Below, piece after piece: positions 10,977 through 23,400 of a stretch of DNA of 64,000 nt. This DNA comes from Phylloscopus collybita. Lineage: Eukaryota > Chordata > Aves > Passeriformes > Phylloscopidae. Where the stretch lies: assembly GCA_027886175.1 (NCBI GenBank), contig JAJNNQ010000075.1, positions 82,501,001-82,565,000 of the forward strand. The letters are read 5' to 3'. Under the pieces are notes generated by a model. The model did no database searches. It had not been told where the DNA came from and saw nothing but the letters and a program-made list of their open reading frames with translations. The stretch's first letter is position 1. Each line of letters begins with the position of its first letter. The position numbers were made by a program, and so were the translations under genes.

Positions 10977-10988
10977 AAGATGGCGGCG
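10977..10988 (+). promoter_or_regulatory. YY1-type motif overlapping the RELCH start codon
   Basis: AAGATGGCGGC is the classic YY1 consensus. In many housekeeping genes it sits just downstream of the start site and also supplies the initiation ATG, as here. It continues into the GGC repeat encoding the alanine run. Confidence 0.55.
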
Positions 10989-11463
10989 GCGGCGGCGGCG
11001 GGCGGGGGCGGCAGTGTGAACCCCTTCCTCAGCGACTCGGAGGAGGACGAGCCCGAGGAGCCCCGGGCCGGCGGCGGCAGCAGCAGCAGCACCGAGCCGG
11101 GCGGGCCGGCGTACCCGCAGCAGCAGCCGGAGCCGGCGGCGGGGAGCCCCGAGGAACTGCCGGGTCTGCGAGCGGCGGCGCCGGGCGATGCCGCCGCGGG
11201 GGCAGGGGAGCTGCCGCGGGTGCCGATGGACGCGATAGCGGCGCAGCTGCTGCGGGACCAGTTCCTGCTGACGGCGCTGGAGCTGCACACGGAGCTGCTG
11301 GAGAGCGGCCGGGAGCTGCCCCGGCTCCGCGATTTCTTCTCCAACCCGGGCAACTTCGAGCGGCAGAGCGGCACGCCGCCCGCCGGCGGGGCCCTGGGCA
11401 GCCTGGGCGGCAGCAGCGGGCTCGGGGGAGCCGGCAGCAGGGAGCCCGGGACCGGGCAGCTGA
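10980..11463 (+). CDS. RELCH: RELCH coding exon 1 (start codon, N-terminal region)
   Basis: Encodes residues 1-161 plus the first base of codon 162. The ATG has A at -3 and G at +4, and no upstream ATG occurs between 10565 and 10979. The frame opens with six Ala and four Gly encoded by a GGC repeat, then an NPF motif (residues 14-16) followed by a Ser/Asp/Glu cluster. Ser-, Pro- and Gly-rich low complexity fills about 25-80. From residue 83 there is a highly conserved helical block (motifs DAIAAQLLRDQ, ELHTELLESGRE, NPGNFERQSG), which resembles a LisH-like helix pair. The donor is a strong GTAAGT at 11464 in phase 1. The unspliced frame would end two codons later, which supports use of this donor. 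Confidence 0.95.
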
Positions 11464-14400
11464 GTAAGTGATCCTGGCTCGGGGCCGGGGGCGCTCCGGG
11501 AGCCGGGGGCATCCGCCGGTGGGAGCATGGGGCTGGGCGGGGATGGCTCTCGGTGTCGCTGGGCGACCGAGAAAGGCGTTTGGCATCGCTCGTTGTTCCT
11601 TCCAGTCATTCCTTGCTCTCTCTAACCTGCCCGGCACTGGGGGAGGTTGTAGGAGCGGGGCAGCCGGGGACTGAGGAGTTGGGCTGCCAGAACCGGTGTT
11701 ACCCTGGTCCCACAGGCGTACTGTGGTCGAGCTTCGGTATTCCTGTGAACATCACGGGTGTTTGCCAAATGTGGAAGAAATAATTTTCAGTAGCATCTTT
11801 AGTGCTCACTGCCAAGAGATAAGTCGTACGGTGCTAGAAGAAGGAGTGGGGTGTTAAGCCGTGAGTGCCACATTTAAAGTCTAAAAACTATCAGAAATGG
11901 GGTGTAAGGAGCCGGGGTGTTATTTCTGCTGGTGCAGAAAAACAGACCTAAAGATAGGTCTGAGTTTCACGGGTCTTGCACAACTAATACAATGCTTCCT
12001 ATAATTAACGCTGCCATGTTTACCAAGTGTCTGTAATCTTTGGCTAGCCAAGGAGATGGGGAACAGTAAATGTACTGAGTTGGTATAAGTTCAGGGAGCA
12101 GAAAGAGTGCAGATATTGGGACAGTTGTCAAATAGCTGGCCTTAAAAGCTTTTGAGTTTTAAAAGTAGCGCACCTGGCTTAGATTAAAATTGCTTGTGTG
12201 TCTTGTCAAGACACGTAGGGTTCTGCAAAGGAGGTAGCCTGTGGAAGTGGCTTGGGAAAGAGAAGCTGACCAGCCATCTGACTTTTGAGGACTTAATGAA
12301 CTCGTGGGAAGGTATTGAAAGGAATTGTGGGTAGCAGACAGGTGAAGGACTTAATGACGTGTTTACCAAGATACCTGAAGGCATTTTGTGAATAGTCCTA
12401 TATTTTCTTTTCTTTTAAGAGTTTCTGACGTTGCAAAGACACAAAGTTACACTTTAAGTTTGGAAATAACTAGTAGCCTCTAGATGGCTGGGATAATAGA
12501 GACATCAAAACTTCAACTTGTTAGTATATTTCAAGATCTTTTAAAAAAATCCTTCGTTTTTTATGTTCTGCTTGTCTTGTTTATGAATAATTAGAATTTC
12601 ATACTTCTCTTTGTCCAGCTGAGAGCTTCAGTGTGGTCTTCTTCAATTCTACAATTATTGTAGGTTGGAAAAACTTGTGCTTCAGGGCTTTGAACTGATA
12701 TAAATTTCTGTTTCATCCCCAAGCTGCTTCCTTGGGGATTCCAGTCAACCTGATTGATTAAATATTCTCTTTTCATTGTTAATGTAATATGTTGTTCCCA
12801 GTTATTGATACTGTGCATACTCCAGAATTAGAAAAACCAGCATCTTGTGTAGCTGTGTTGTTATGCATGTAAAAAAAAAAATGACCTCTTGCAGTCTTAG
12901 ACCAATGTACACTTGCGTAAAAACATCTTAATAATTATTTTGCTGACCTGCTAATCAATTGATAGATGACTGTGGGATGTCACTATTAAAATAAGGGAGG
13001 GGGCTGTAGCAGCAGGGAGAGAGAGAAGGGGGGGGACTGACACTTAGTCTGGACAAGTTTAATAATAATGAAATGGTAAAATTAAATATCATGCTAGACC
13101 TTATGCTAAAGGTGTGTCTTGAATTCTGATATCTTCAATAGGTTAGAGAGTGCATTTCAAAGGATTTTTTTTTGTCTTAACAGTGATTCAAAAAGCACTT
13201 CACATTAAGTGACATTGAAAGGTGACAGATGCAGAACAATGAAAAAATATTTTTCTGTGGCTCAAGTAGCTTTTTTATCTTAGTGCCATCAGACTTCCTT
13301 GCAGTCTGGAGTCTAGCATTGAGTTAGCAATTGTGACAGTGCTGTTCAGACTAATTCTGATTGAACAAGATCTGATACTCCTATGCCTCCGTAGTGATGT
13401 CATTTTCCAAATACTGAAAAGTAGATTGCAGAAGACTCTGATCGGCTGAAAATCATGGTCTTTGGAAGAATTCCCTCACTTTTTTCCTAAGCACCTGCTT
13501 CACTTAGGTAGGTGGTTGAGCTATAGTTCAGATCCAAGAATTAAGTGTCATTGGTTTCCTAAATTAGCCAAAACGTCCAGTTCTGTTGAGAGATCCAGTC
13601 TGTTGTACCTGCCTTTACAGGAGAGTCGTGCATGTACCTTCTCTTGCTTTAACATGCCCAAAGGTATTTGAGAATAAACTAGTAGTTTTCTTAATAGAAA
13701 CTACTGATGTAGAAGGTAGTGCAGGTTGTCATTTCAAGGTCATGTGAATTTTATGCTTCATTGAAAAAAATTCATAACGTCATTTAAAAAATTATTTTTA
13801 TTGATTTCTGAAGTCAGAATTTCTTCTCAGTGCTAGCTTTGTACCCTCTCCTCCCAGCCCCCAAGTTAGATTAATTTCTCTGGCTTTATTCTGAGATTTT
13901 TCATAATTGAAGTGGATGCAGAAGAGGTATGACTGGCAATTCTTATTGAATGTGAAGTATGTTTGGAATGCTGCCTGAGGATTTCCACTGAGCAATAGAA
14001 AGCGTTCGTACTTTACGTGCTGTACAGATTGGGAGTATTTCTGTACAAGTGTTCATTGCGTAAAAGGACTCTGAGAAGTGCCAGTCTAAACTTTGAGTGC
14101 ATGCTGGAATTTATTTTGGTGTGGTTTTATTTCTCCTCTTCGTCTTTAAAGACTGTTACAAAAAGATTTTGCTGAAGTGTCATCGGATTTAAACAACCAA
14201 CATCATGTGGTCAGCGAGTGACTTAGAAGCTGTTTTGTCTTTGAACCATGCTTCAGAGTGCTTGGTTGCAACAACAAATGACAGTCAGATGACTGGGATT
14301 TCTTACTTCTTTGCAAAAACACCCTTCCTTTTTCCAGCAGCAGCAGCAACATCCCATCTACAAACTGAGATAAAGATACACTTTAATGAAAAATGTGGAA

Positions 14401-17400
14401 ATCTGTTTAGCAGCTTTGCTTTTCTAGTTTGAAGCAAACTAATGCTGTGAAGGAGGTAACACTATTCCTTTAGGTGCCCAGTACCTGTGTACAGTCATCT
14501 TTCACGTCCTTTATGTCAGCTAGATGTTCTCAAACTTCTGAGAGCTTCTTTCATTGGTTTCAATAGCAGTAGCATTATGTCTACTAGAGCATTTTGATAC
14601 CACTTTTCTAATGCTACTCGTGTGAGCAGTATGGTTTGGAAGTTCCTCTTTCTTAATTGTATTCTGGGTCTTTTGCAAGGCTTTAATCAGCACCACCACA
14701 TTAAATATAAATTTTTGTTCCTATCATTTTTGCATAAGAAGGTACAGTGCAAGTTGAGACACTCAAAATTTAGAAATAAAACTGTGGCTCAAATGTCTCA
14801 TCTGTGTTCCTGGACCACAAATATGTTTGTTCTCCACATGACCGTAATTCAAGCTTGTGCATAGTGGGTGAAGAAAACTGCTTTTTAATGTAATGGATAT
14901 GCTGCCCTTTGGTTCCTATGTTTGATGAATGCCCTTTCCTGAAGGAATGCAGCTTATACTGGTAGGACTAATGTTAGTCTTAAAATTTGCCATTTATTTT
15001 TTTCTTTATTGCTGCAAAAGCACAACATTCCCAAAATTTGAAATAGCTTTAATGGGAATCATAAAGGGTTTGAACACTTATGTTACATTTGTGGTTTTCA
15101 GGAGATAATTTTTTTCCAGTTATTGTCATAATAACATTGTTTATAACTTTCTGGGGACTTGATTCCAGTTATATTAAACTAATCCATGAGCACAAAGATA
15201 TAAAGTATTGCTGCTTCTTCTTAGTAAGCTCCTTGCTTTGTTTGTGGTTTGGGGTATTTGATTTTCCTTTGGGGTTTTTTTGGGGCAGCTGTTGTGGAGT
15301 ATTGTAATGCATTGCTCATTTTGCTTGTAGCCTTTGAAATTCGGTTGGATCCTACTGGAAAAAGCCGAGTGGGAAGAGTATACAGATTCTACCTTTGTGA
15401 GAGGGGGATGTCTTGGTAACAGCTCTTCTCAATCCTGAATCACAAACATTGTAATTTTGTGTGGGGCTTTGCCATGAGTAGTGTTTCAACAGATTTTTGT
15501 TCTGAATGAAAATATAGCAGAACAGGGCTACTTCCAAACAGTTTATTATACCTTAGCTTAAATAGCAGTCTAAACAAGACAGAAAATTGAGAAGATGGCA
15601 AATAATTTTTGTCCTAATGACTACTTGTTAGGTGTTTTGGTGTTGTCAGCTCAAATCTTTGGCTTGTTACTTTATGAAAGCAAGCAAAAATACCTAGTCC
15701 TGTTGGCTGTATCTGCAGATAATGGGAGGTAGACTGGCAACTTGTAAGAGTGGTTTTGCTACCTGATTTGGAGTATGTGCTCTCCGTGCTCTCCTGAGAA
15801 AGGATGGGATGGAAAGGTGCAGATTAATAGGTAATCAAAGCTGCTGGTAATCAACAGATGGGAAAGGCTGCTTGTAGTCACTTTTAATGAAACACAGAAA
15901 ACATTTGAAAGAGTTGAGGTTTGTATGTAACATTGAAAGAAAGGGAGGCAGAGTTTGCTTCAAACTTCCAGAAAAGAGTGATGCCTGGAGGAAACCTGAG
16001 AGCCTTGGTAGTGCTCTGATGTTGGCTTTAGTGATGGGGAAGCCAGATGAACTTTTCCTGTTGTGGGTGCTTTAAACACACTCCAGTTTGCTGACACTGG
16101 TGTTTCTGACAGGTTTTCAGCAACATGCACTTTGTAGCTTACAAGCTGCTTATGTTAAGGCTTTTGCAATTCTTGGACTTGTCAAATGACTAAAACTGGG
16201 TCTGCTGGAAGCTGTCCCTGATGGATGAGTCTAAGCTTTGGCTGATGTCTGTGTTGGGCTGATTTGGGGCGTAATGATAGATTGTTCAGGAGACAGGTTA
16301 GTCCACATAAGCATGTAACTACACAAAGAAGTAATAGCATAAGGTAGCATGATAAGCATGACAGGTATGGCCAAAGGAAGACAGAGTAGAAGCCCCTATT
16401 ACTAGGCAGGTAAATATCAAGTTATCCACTGAATAGAGAGTGACTATGATGACTACTTGTATTTTCCCCTGTTGTAACTTAGTGCATGTTGTGGTTTGTT
16501 AGGGTCCTCAGAGCTATGAGGTGGGGAATTTAATTGCTTTTGTCCTGACTTCTGTTCTGTTCCTGTGCCAGAGTTCCTGTTCCTTTTTGATGTTGGGGAA
16601 AGCATAAGTGAGCCTCTCTATCTAGGCACTGTAGCTAGTTCAGTTATGCGTGAATTTAACCATCCTGTGGCTGAAAGCTTCAGCAAAACAAGCTGGATTT
16701 GTGCTGAAGCAGCACACCATCCTTCTGATGGTTTTGCTGTTAGGGAAAGAGGAGCTTTTTTTTGGGGTTTTGGGTAGGTCGAAAGGAGGAAATTAGAATG
16801 TTGAGCTAGAGCTTTGCATTTCAGAACCAACCATTGGCAACTTTTCTAAGCTCTCCCATATGTAATTTCAGTTCTGTGTAAGTTACATCAGACTTCCTGT
16901 AGCTTTTCTTTCCTCTGAGAATTACCTTTTCCTTAACTGAAGATTTGACTCATAAACTGTCAAGCTGAGAAAATGCTTGCTGAAAATTTTACAGTTTCAC
17001 TGCCTGATAAAAAAGGTTTGTCTAGTATTTGCAAGCAAGTTATTATCAAGTAGATACTGATATCAGTGATGTTGGAAGCTAATCTGTGTGCAGTCCATCT
17101 CTGCTAATTGAAATTTTGTAAATACTGGACTTGTATATTCTATAAATTCAGAATTAATGAAAATATGGGAAAAAAAACTTTTTCAGGGTGTTCTAACACT
17201 TCCCAACTAAGCTAAGATTTTTTACAAAATCTGAATTAGGTGACTTATATCTATGGAGCTTGAGGAGTCTTTTTTTAATGAAAAGGTGTGGGAAGACGGA
17301 TAGAGAATAGTGCTAATCTTGCCTCTGGTATATTGCAGCTGTTTTAATTACCAAACAGTGGGAACAGCCTTGCCCTCACAGCTCTGGGTGTGATAAAGAG

Positions 17401-20400
17401 TGAGTTAGCTGATGGGGAGTCACTTGGAGTCTGCTGGCTGTGCTGAGCTGTGAGGAGGAGGGGATGGGAGGTTGTGCGAGGGGCAGGAAGGGTAAGACAT
17501 CGCACGAGGGACAGACAGGGTTAGGTGGCCGTGCCAGGGACAGGAAGGAGTGAGCTGGAGCTGCAGAGGGAAGAGAGAAAGAGCCAGAGCTGTGTGGGGC
17601 TGCCCTTGGGAGGCTACATGGAAAAAATATGGGAGAGTTTTGAATAACAAGGTGCTGATGCTTGAAACCTTCTGAAGTTTTATTGAAGCACTCTGAGTGT
17701 TGTGGCCATCTCTACAAAAGAAAGGTACATCCTGAAACCTCATACTGCTGGGTTCAAACTGACAATTCCTGTCTTCAAGGTGTTACTTTTATTTGGCTTT
17801 CTAGTGTATTGTAAAGTTGCAGTTTGAGAAACTGAATTGAAGTCTCCTCTAGCACAGACTAAAACATTGAGTAATTCAGTAAAGGTTGTAGGTCTTATAT
17901 ATTTATTTATTATGCAAATGCCTGAGACATGCCACAAAGTATATTGCGTGTGGTGGACAAATAATTTAAAAAAACTGTAACTTTTTTAAGACAGGCCAAG
18001 TTAAAAAAGCTTTTGAGAAATAGTGAACTCTTTCTTCCAGTGCACTGTAGGGTAGAGGCAATTTTCTTTCTCCCTTCCTGCAATATAACTCTGCATGATA
18101 GTGATGCAGCTGATTACTTTGTTGTTGAATTGAAGGAAATACTGTTATGTAAAAAGTCACAGAATAAGAATTTTGTATTTATATAACAAGTACTTTTTCA
18201 TCTTCTTTGATGTTAGAGGAGAGACAAAGCTATGAGCTGTTTTGTCTTTTGAAAAAAAACCAACCTTTTGGAGTAAGAGAAACATGACAAAAATAATCTC
18301 AGAATCATAGCATGGCTGGGGTGGGCAGGGACCTCTGGTGATCTGAGGTCTAACCTCCTCAGAAGGTCCAACTCAAACAGAACTACTGTGACCTCCAGCT
18401 GGTTTCCCAGGATCATGACCAGATGTCCTTTTAAGTATATCCAGGGATAGAGATTCCATCACCCCTCTGGGTAATCTGTGCCAGTGCTTGGTCACTCTTA
18501 CAGTAGAAGTGTTTCCTGATGTTCCAAAGGAACCTCCTGTGTTTCAGTTTATGCCCACTGTCTGTGGTCTGTCACAGGTCACCACTGAGAAGAGCCTGGC
18601 TCTGTCCTCTTTGTACTTGCCCTTCAGTTATTTATATACATCATGAGACTCCCCCTGAGCCTTCTCTCCAGGGTGAACAGCTTCATCTCTCTCAGCCTTT
18701 TCTTACAGGAGAAATGGCTTTGGTCTCCAGTTGCTAGTTATTTTTTGTTAATTCTCTAGAAACCACATGGATACAAGTTAAGTTTTAGCTGGAATATTTG
18801 CTACTGTCCTAAGATAAATGTAGAAAGTGGGCAAACGAGAACTTACTGAAATTTCAATATGAAAGAAACTGAGGCAATACAGTGCATGAGAATAAAGATA
18901 GATGTTATCGGTACACTTTAAGTAGTCCTTCAGCAAGGGCAATCATTTAAGGACTAAATTGATACAATTTTGCCTGATGTTAGCCTTTAACAGAAAGCTG
19001 GTTTACTGGGACAAATGGAAAAATCCTTGTGGTGCAAGTTGATAGATACATTTTGGAGAATGCAGTCCTGCAGCATCAAGCATATGGAGTTAATTTGATA
19101 CTGGTGATGCTTTCTGATTTCTGCTAAAGCCAGCCGGGGTCATGCGCTGGAAGAAGAACCTCCATGCCATGCTTTGTCTTTAACTGTTCTGTTTTGGGAA
19201 GGTCTGCTTGCTCAAGAGCACTGCAGCTTGAGCCACTCCTTGCACAACTGTAGGGGATCAGGCTGGGTTTGATGCTTTTCCTAATGTCACACCCCTCTGG
19301 ACCTCAGTTTTCACTGCAGCAGCATCCAAATGGCTTTGTGCAAGGCTGGCTTAATTCTTTCAGACTCAACTAATTTGGATGCTGCCTGAGAGTGTCTGTG
19401 CAGTAAGCCTCTCTCCAAAAGAGGCCTGGTTTTGGTGTATCTCTCCAGGAGATCAGCCCAGGTGCATCTGTATCATAACCCAGTTCTGTGAGCCTGTTAT
19501 TTCTGTGCTAGGGTACACAATCTTATCTGTTTTCTACTTGTAATTACATCTTTCTGATGAGCTTCTGCACCGTGCCTGTCATAGGAGTGAGAGTAATACA
19601 TTTTTATTGCAGTGTGTCTGCAAAATATTTGTTTTACGTATCTGGTGGTTGGGTTTTTTGTTGTGGTTGGTAGGATTTTGTTGGTTTGTTTGGGGTTTTT
19701 TTCTGTTCTTGGCCAGCAAGCATAGGTTAGTTTTCTCTAACCAGTTTTAGGAATTTACCCTCACATGCTTCCTATGAATTTTTATAACTTACTATTAATA
19801 TGAAGTAGGTAAGTGTATTGATCATCTGGTTTGGATTGCCCATCATGGACTAGTATTGAATGTCTGTTCTAGGTGATCGGTAAGTAGATTGTTCTGGTAG
19901 CTTGGAAGTTAATTTTATTCTAGTAGCTTCACGTAACTAAGTTTTCTTTTCATTTGATGAGGATCTGAAGTCTTCCTTTCAGACCACCCAAACTAAGAGG
20001 CACTTGAGTTGCAAAGCAAGGTTGGTAGGTCAGGTGCTTACAGTTTAGTGCCTAATGCAGTTAATTAATTTAAGGCTTTTTGTTCCATCTCCAAGTTACC
20101 ATAGCAATGTGGAATATGTTGATCTGGTAAAATTTACTCTACAAGTTCAAGTTGATTTTAAAAAATTGTTATGTAAGTGTGTTTCTACTGTAAAGGTTGT
20201 ATGCTAGATCACATGTCTGCTGCAATGGATCAAGTTTGCTTTGCTGAAAGATCCAGCATCAGTAAGCTTGGACAAGTTGAAACATAGCAAAAATTTTACA
20301 TGCAGCAGACTTTTAATACTTTTCAAAGTAGTACTGCTCCAGAGATGTCTTATGCAATGTGGTACAGTTATAATAAATTTGCAATTTTATTTATGGGGAG

Positions 20401-23400
20401 TTAAGTAGTTTATTTGAACAACATATCTTTTTCAGTTGCTATATAAGGTAGTTAAGACTGTGAATTGATGATCACTTATTAAAGAGTTAATGATGCCTGA
20501 TTGTTTGATTTAATGTAGAAAGGACTTCATTAAAACTCTTTGGGTTTTCACATTATCCCACATCTTCTATCACACATGCCCTCTCTCACACAGTTTGGTG
20601 TATTCACGTATGCATGTGTGTGGTTCAGTACTAATATGGGACTTAAGCATGTACAAAGAAATACAAGAGGAAATTTGTTCTTTTTCCCAGTTAACCTCCA
20701 TCCCCTGTTTCCTTGGCTTCTGCTATTTTGTGCCTGTAATATTGGGCAGGATAGCAATAATACAAGTTACTCAAGGATGTGTTTTTTCAGACCAGTAGCT
20801 CTAGAAAAGAACAGGCCATCTGCTGCATGACCCTACTGGCTAGTTTACTCTAGGTCTGGAATATTTAAGGTAGGTACAATACCTCACTTGCAGACTTTTT
20901 TACTGGCAGCAGAAATAGCCTTAAATGTGTATTTATACATCTGCATTTCCTTAGGTCTGAATTTCAATAGTTCTTTTATTGTATCTGTAGCACAGAGAAG
21001 AAAGGAAAAAAATGTCAGACCTGAGTAATTTTCATAGAAGCTTCTCAGTTCTGATCTGTTATCAGAGTACTTTCTAGTTTGCCTGTATATTTGCATTTAA
21101 AAATTAGATTTGGTGTCCTAAAAGTAAAGATAAACTATACCCTTTAAAATATGGGTACTGTTGTCCTTCACAGGTGTCTGTGAAATTTTTTTCTGACCTT
21201 TGATTTGCAGACACCTTAAAGTTGTGGCTTTGATCTCTTCATGACATAGTTTTCCTTTGGATGGAGAGTTTCCCATCAGAGGTTCCTCCATGCAAGAAGA
21301 GGTTTATGTGTATTTTGGGAGGAGCGACATCTTAACTCATAGGAATAGCACAGCTCATCAGGAAAAACTTGTGTGTGTTTTCTAAAGTTACATGGAACTA
21401 TATGGTTATTTTAAAGCTTGTCTTAGTAATAATCCATGGCTTGTTGGTCAAAAAACATTGGGGGCTTTTATAGCATCTCACTTTTCAGAGACCTGAAGGA
21501 GGATCTCAGAGTAAGTTTGGGGTTTTTTTTCACATACAGCTGTAATTGCATGTTTTTTTGACATTTATAATCCCCAGCAACTTTCTTTGTATGATAAAGA
21601 TGTATGTTTCTTTCTTCATAATTTTTGGAGTCTGATTTACTGATGTGTGTTAAGGTGTTGCATATTTGTTGGTCAAATTATCCTGGTTTGGTTTTTAATT
21701 CATAATAAAGTCAAACCTTAGCAATTCCCTATTTTAATAATTTTGTTCTACAAAACGGATTTTCAGTGCCCAGTTGGAGAATAAAGTGCCACTTATTTCT
21801 ATTGCTGCAGAGAATTGTATTCCGGAGTCTTACTGGGTTTTTTCTTACCTAGAAGTAGCCATCAAGATAATGATGATAAGGAATAATTTTTGGTAGCCTC
21901 AGTCATTCACTTATGTAAGTTTCAACGTCTGTTTTTATTCAGGATAAGCTAGAAGGCATTAACCTGAGATGGCTTCTAAGTTGGGTTTTACCTGACACTG
22001 AACTGGCAGGCCTTGTTTAATGTTTGTCCCTAGAGGAATCCTCTGTAGTAAAAATTTAATTTAGTGAAGAGAGTGTATTATTGTCAAATAAAATTACTAC
22101 TGGTGGCTTAAGTTGCTTGTAGGATAATCCTAACACTAATGTTGAAACATTTTAACTGTGTCTAAAGTAAAAGAAAAAAAAGATTAAATGAAATAAAAAT
22201 TCTGCACTTCTGGAAGCAGAACTGTGCTTGGGTGAATATTCAGAGTTCTTGATATAAATCTTCATAGTATACAATAGCATGAACAATGTTCTTAACAGTT
22301 TTTTCCGAGCCTGTGGCATGTTGTGTGTTCCTGTTTGATAAATCTACAGTAAATGACAAATACAATTGTATTAAGCAATTGGGTAGAATGTATTCAAAGA
22401 GTGTTCTTTTGCTTGGTTTTGTTTTGTTTTGTTGTGGTTTTTTTCAATGTAAAGTCATGTTTCTTTTTTCTTCTCCAAATAGTGATGTATAAGGGTGAGT
22501 GTTAGAGTCCACCTGATCGCCCTGAAATAGCATTATTAAGTATAAGTTATTATCCGGACCTTTATTATCTCAAAAAAACCTGAAAAAGTTTTATCTCCCT
22601 GTGATAATGTGTGAGCTTGCTGCCTACAGCTGTTTCCTCCTCCATATAACCTTATAATTCATGTAAAGCCTGGCTTAAACTGGGAAATGTGTTGTCCTAA
22701 TAATGCAATATCCAGTGGGAAGCTGCTCTGATCCTGACTTTTAATTCCATTTGTATGCTAATCAAAACCCAACTTCGAGTAGCCAGTTATTTCTCCAATC
22801 AGTGTAAAATGTGGTTAGCCAGCTATTTGACCCAGCAGTTTAAAATATGGCAATAGTCGCGTTTCAGAGTTAAAGATATTTTTCAGTTCAAGTGAACATT
22901 TAGTTAGCAAAGTGAATCTGTCATGTACAGGCATAGTATTGTTTCTTCTCATTGAATTTCAAGAAAAAATAGTGGATTTCTGGGTCTTTATATGTTCCAT
23001 TTGATTAATTGTTAGTACATGATGACATGATTTCCTGTGATCTTAGAGGAAATGTGACAACTGGGCTGCTTTATCAACTAGTAATTTTTAAAATCTATTT
23101 GAATGTTTAAAATCTGTTGGATAAAAGTAAATTCAAATAGCTTCTAAAACATTAATTTTTAAAATATTTTTTCTTGAGCCTTCCTATCAATAAGTAATGT
23201 CACTTAATTTGTCTATGCTTTTAGCTGATTTACAGTGTCATGCATGTGTAAAGATTATTTAATGAGATTTTGTAGAAGACTGCAACTTATTTCTGCTTAA
23301 TGCACATACAATGACATGAAAATATGGCTAATACGATCCTTCTTGGTATCCTTTAGGTAAACTGGTAAAAATAATCTCTTCTTATCATCAGAGTGAATGA

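Larger units (their letters stand above)
10130..11600. promoter_or_regulatory. CpG island, probable bidirectional RELCH / PIGN promoter
   Basis: An abrupt switch from AT-rich DNA to very GC- and CpG-rich DNA, spanning RELCH exon 1 and about 850 bp upstream. No TATA box is seen, as usual for housekeeping CpG-island promoters. It contains a GC-box array, CCACGCCC boxes, ETS-type motifs facing both ways, and a YY1-type motif over the RELCH ATG. In mammals RELCH and PIGN lie head to head, so this is inferred to drive both genes. The exact start sites cannot be read from sequence. Confidence 0.8.

Noticed and set aside
10042..11637. Many long overlapping open frames on both strands across the CpG island
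   Set aside because: GC-rich DNA is poor in stop codons. Only the frame starting at 10980 shows protein-family similarity and a matching splice donor; the rest are composition artefacts.
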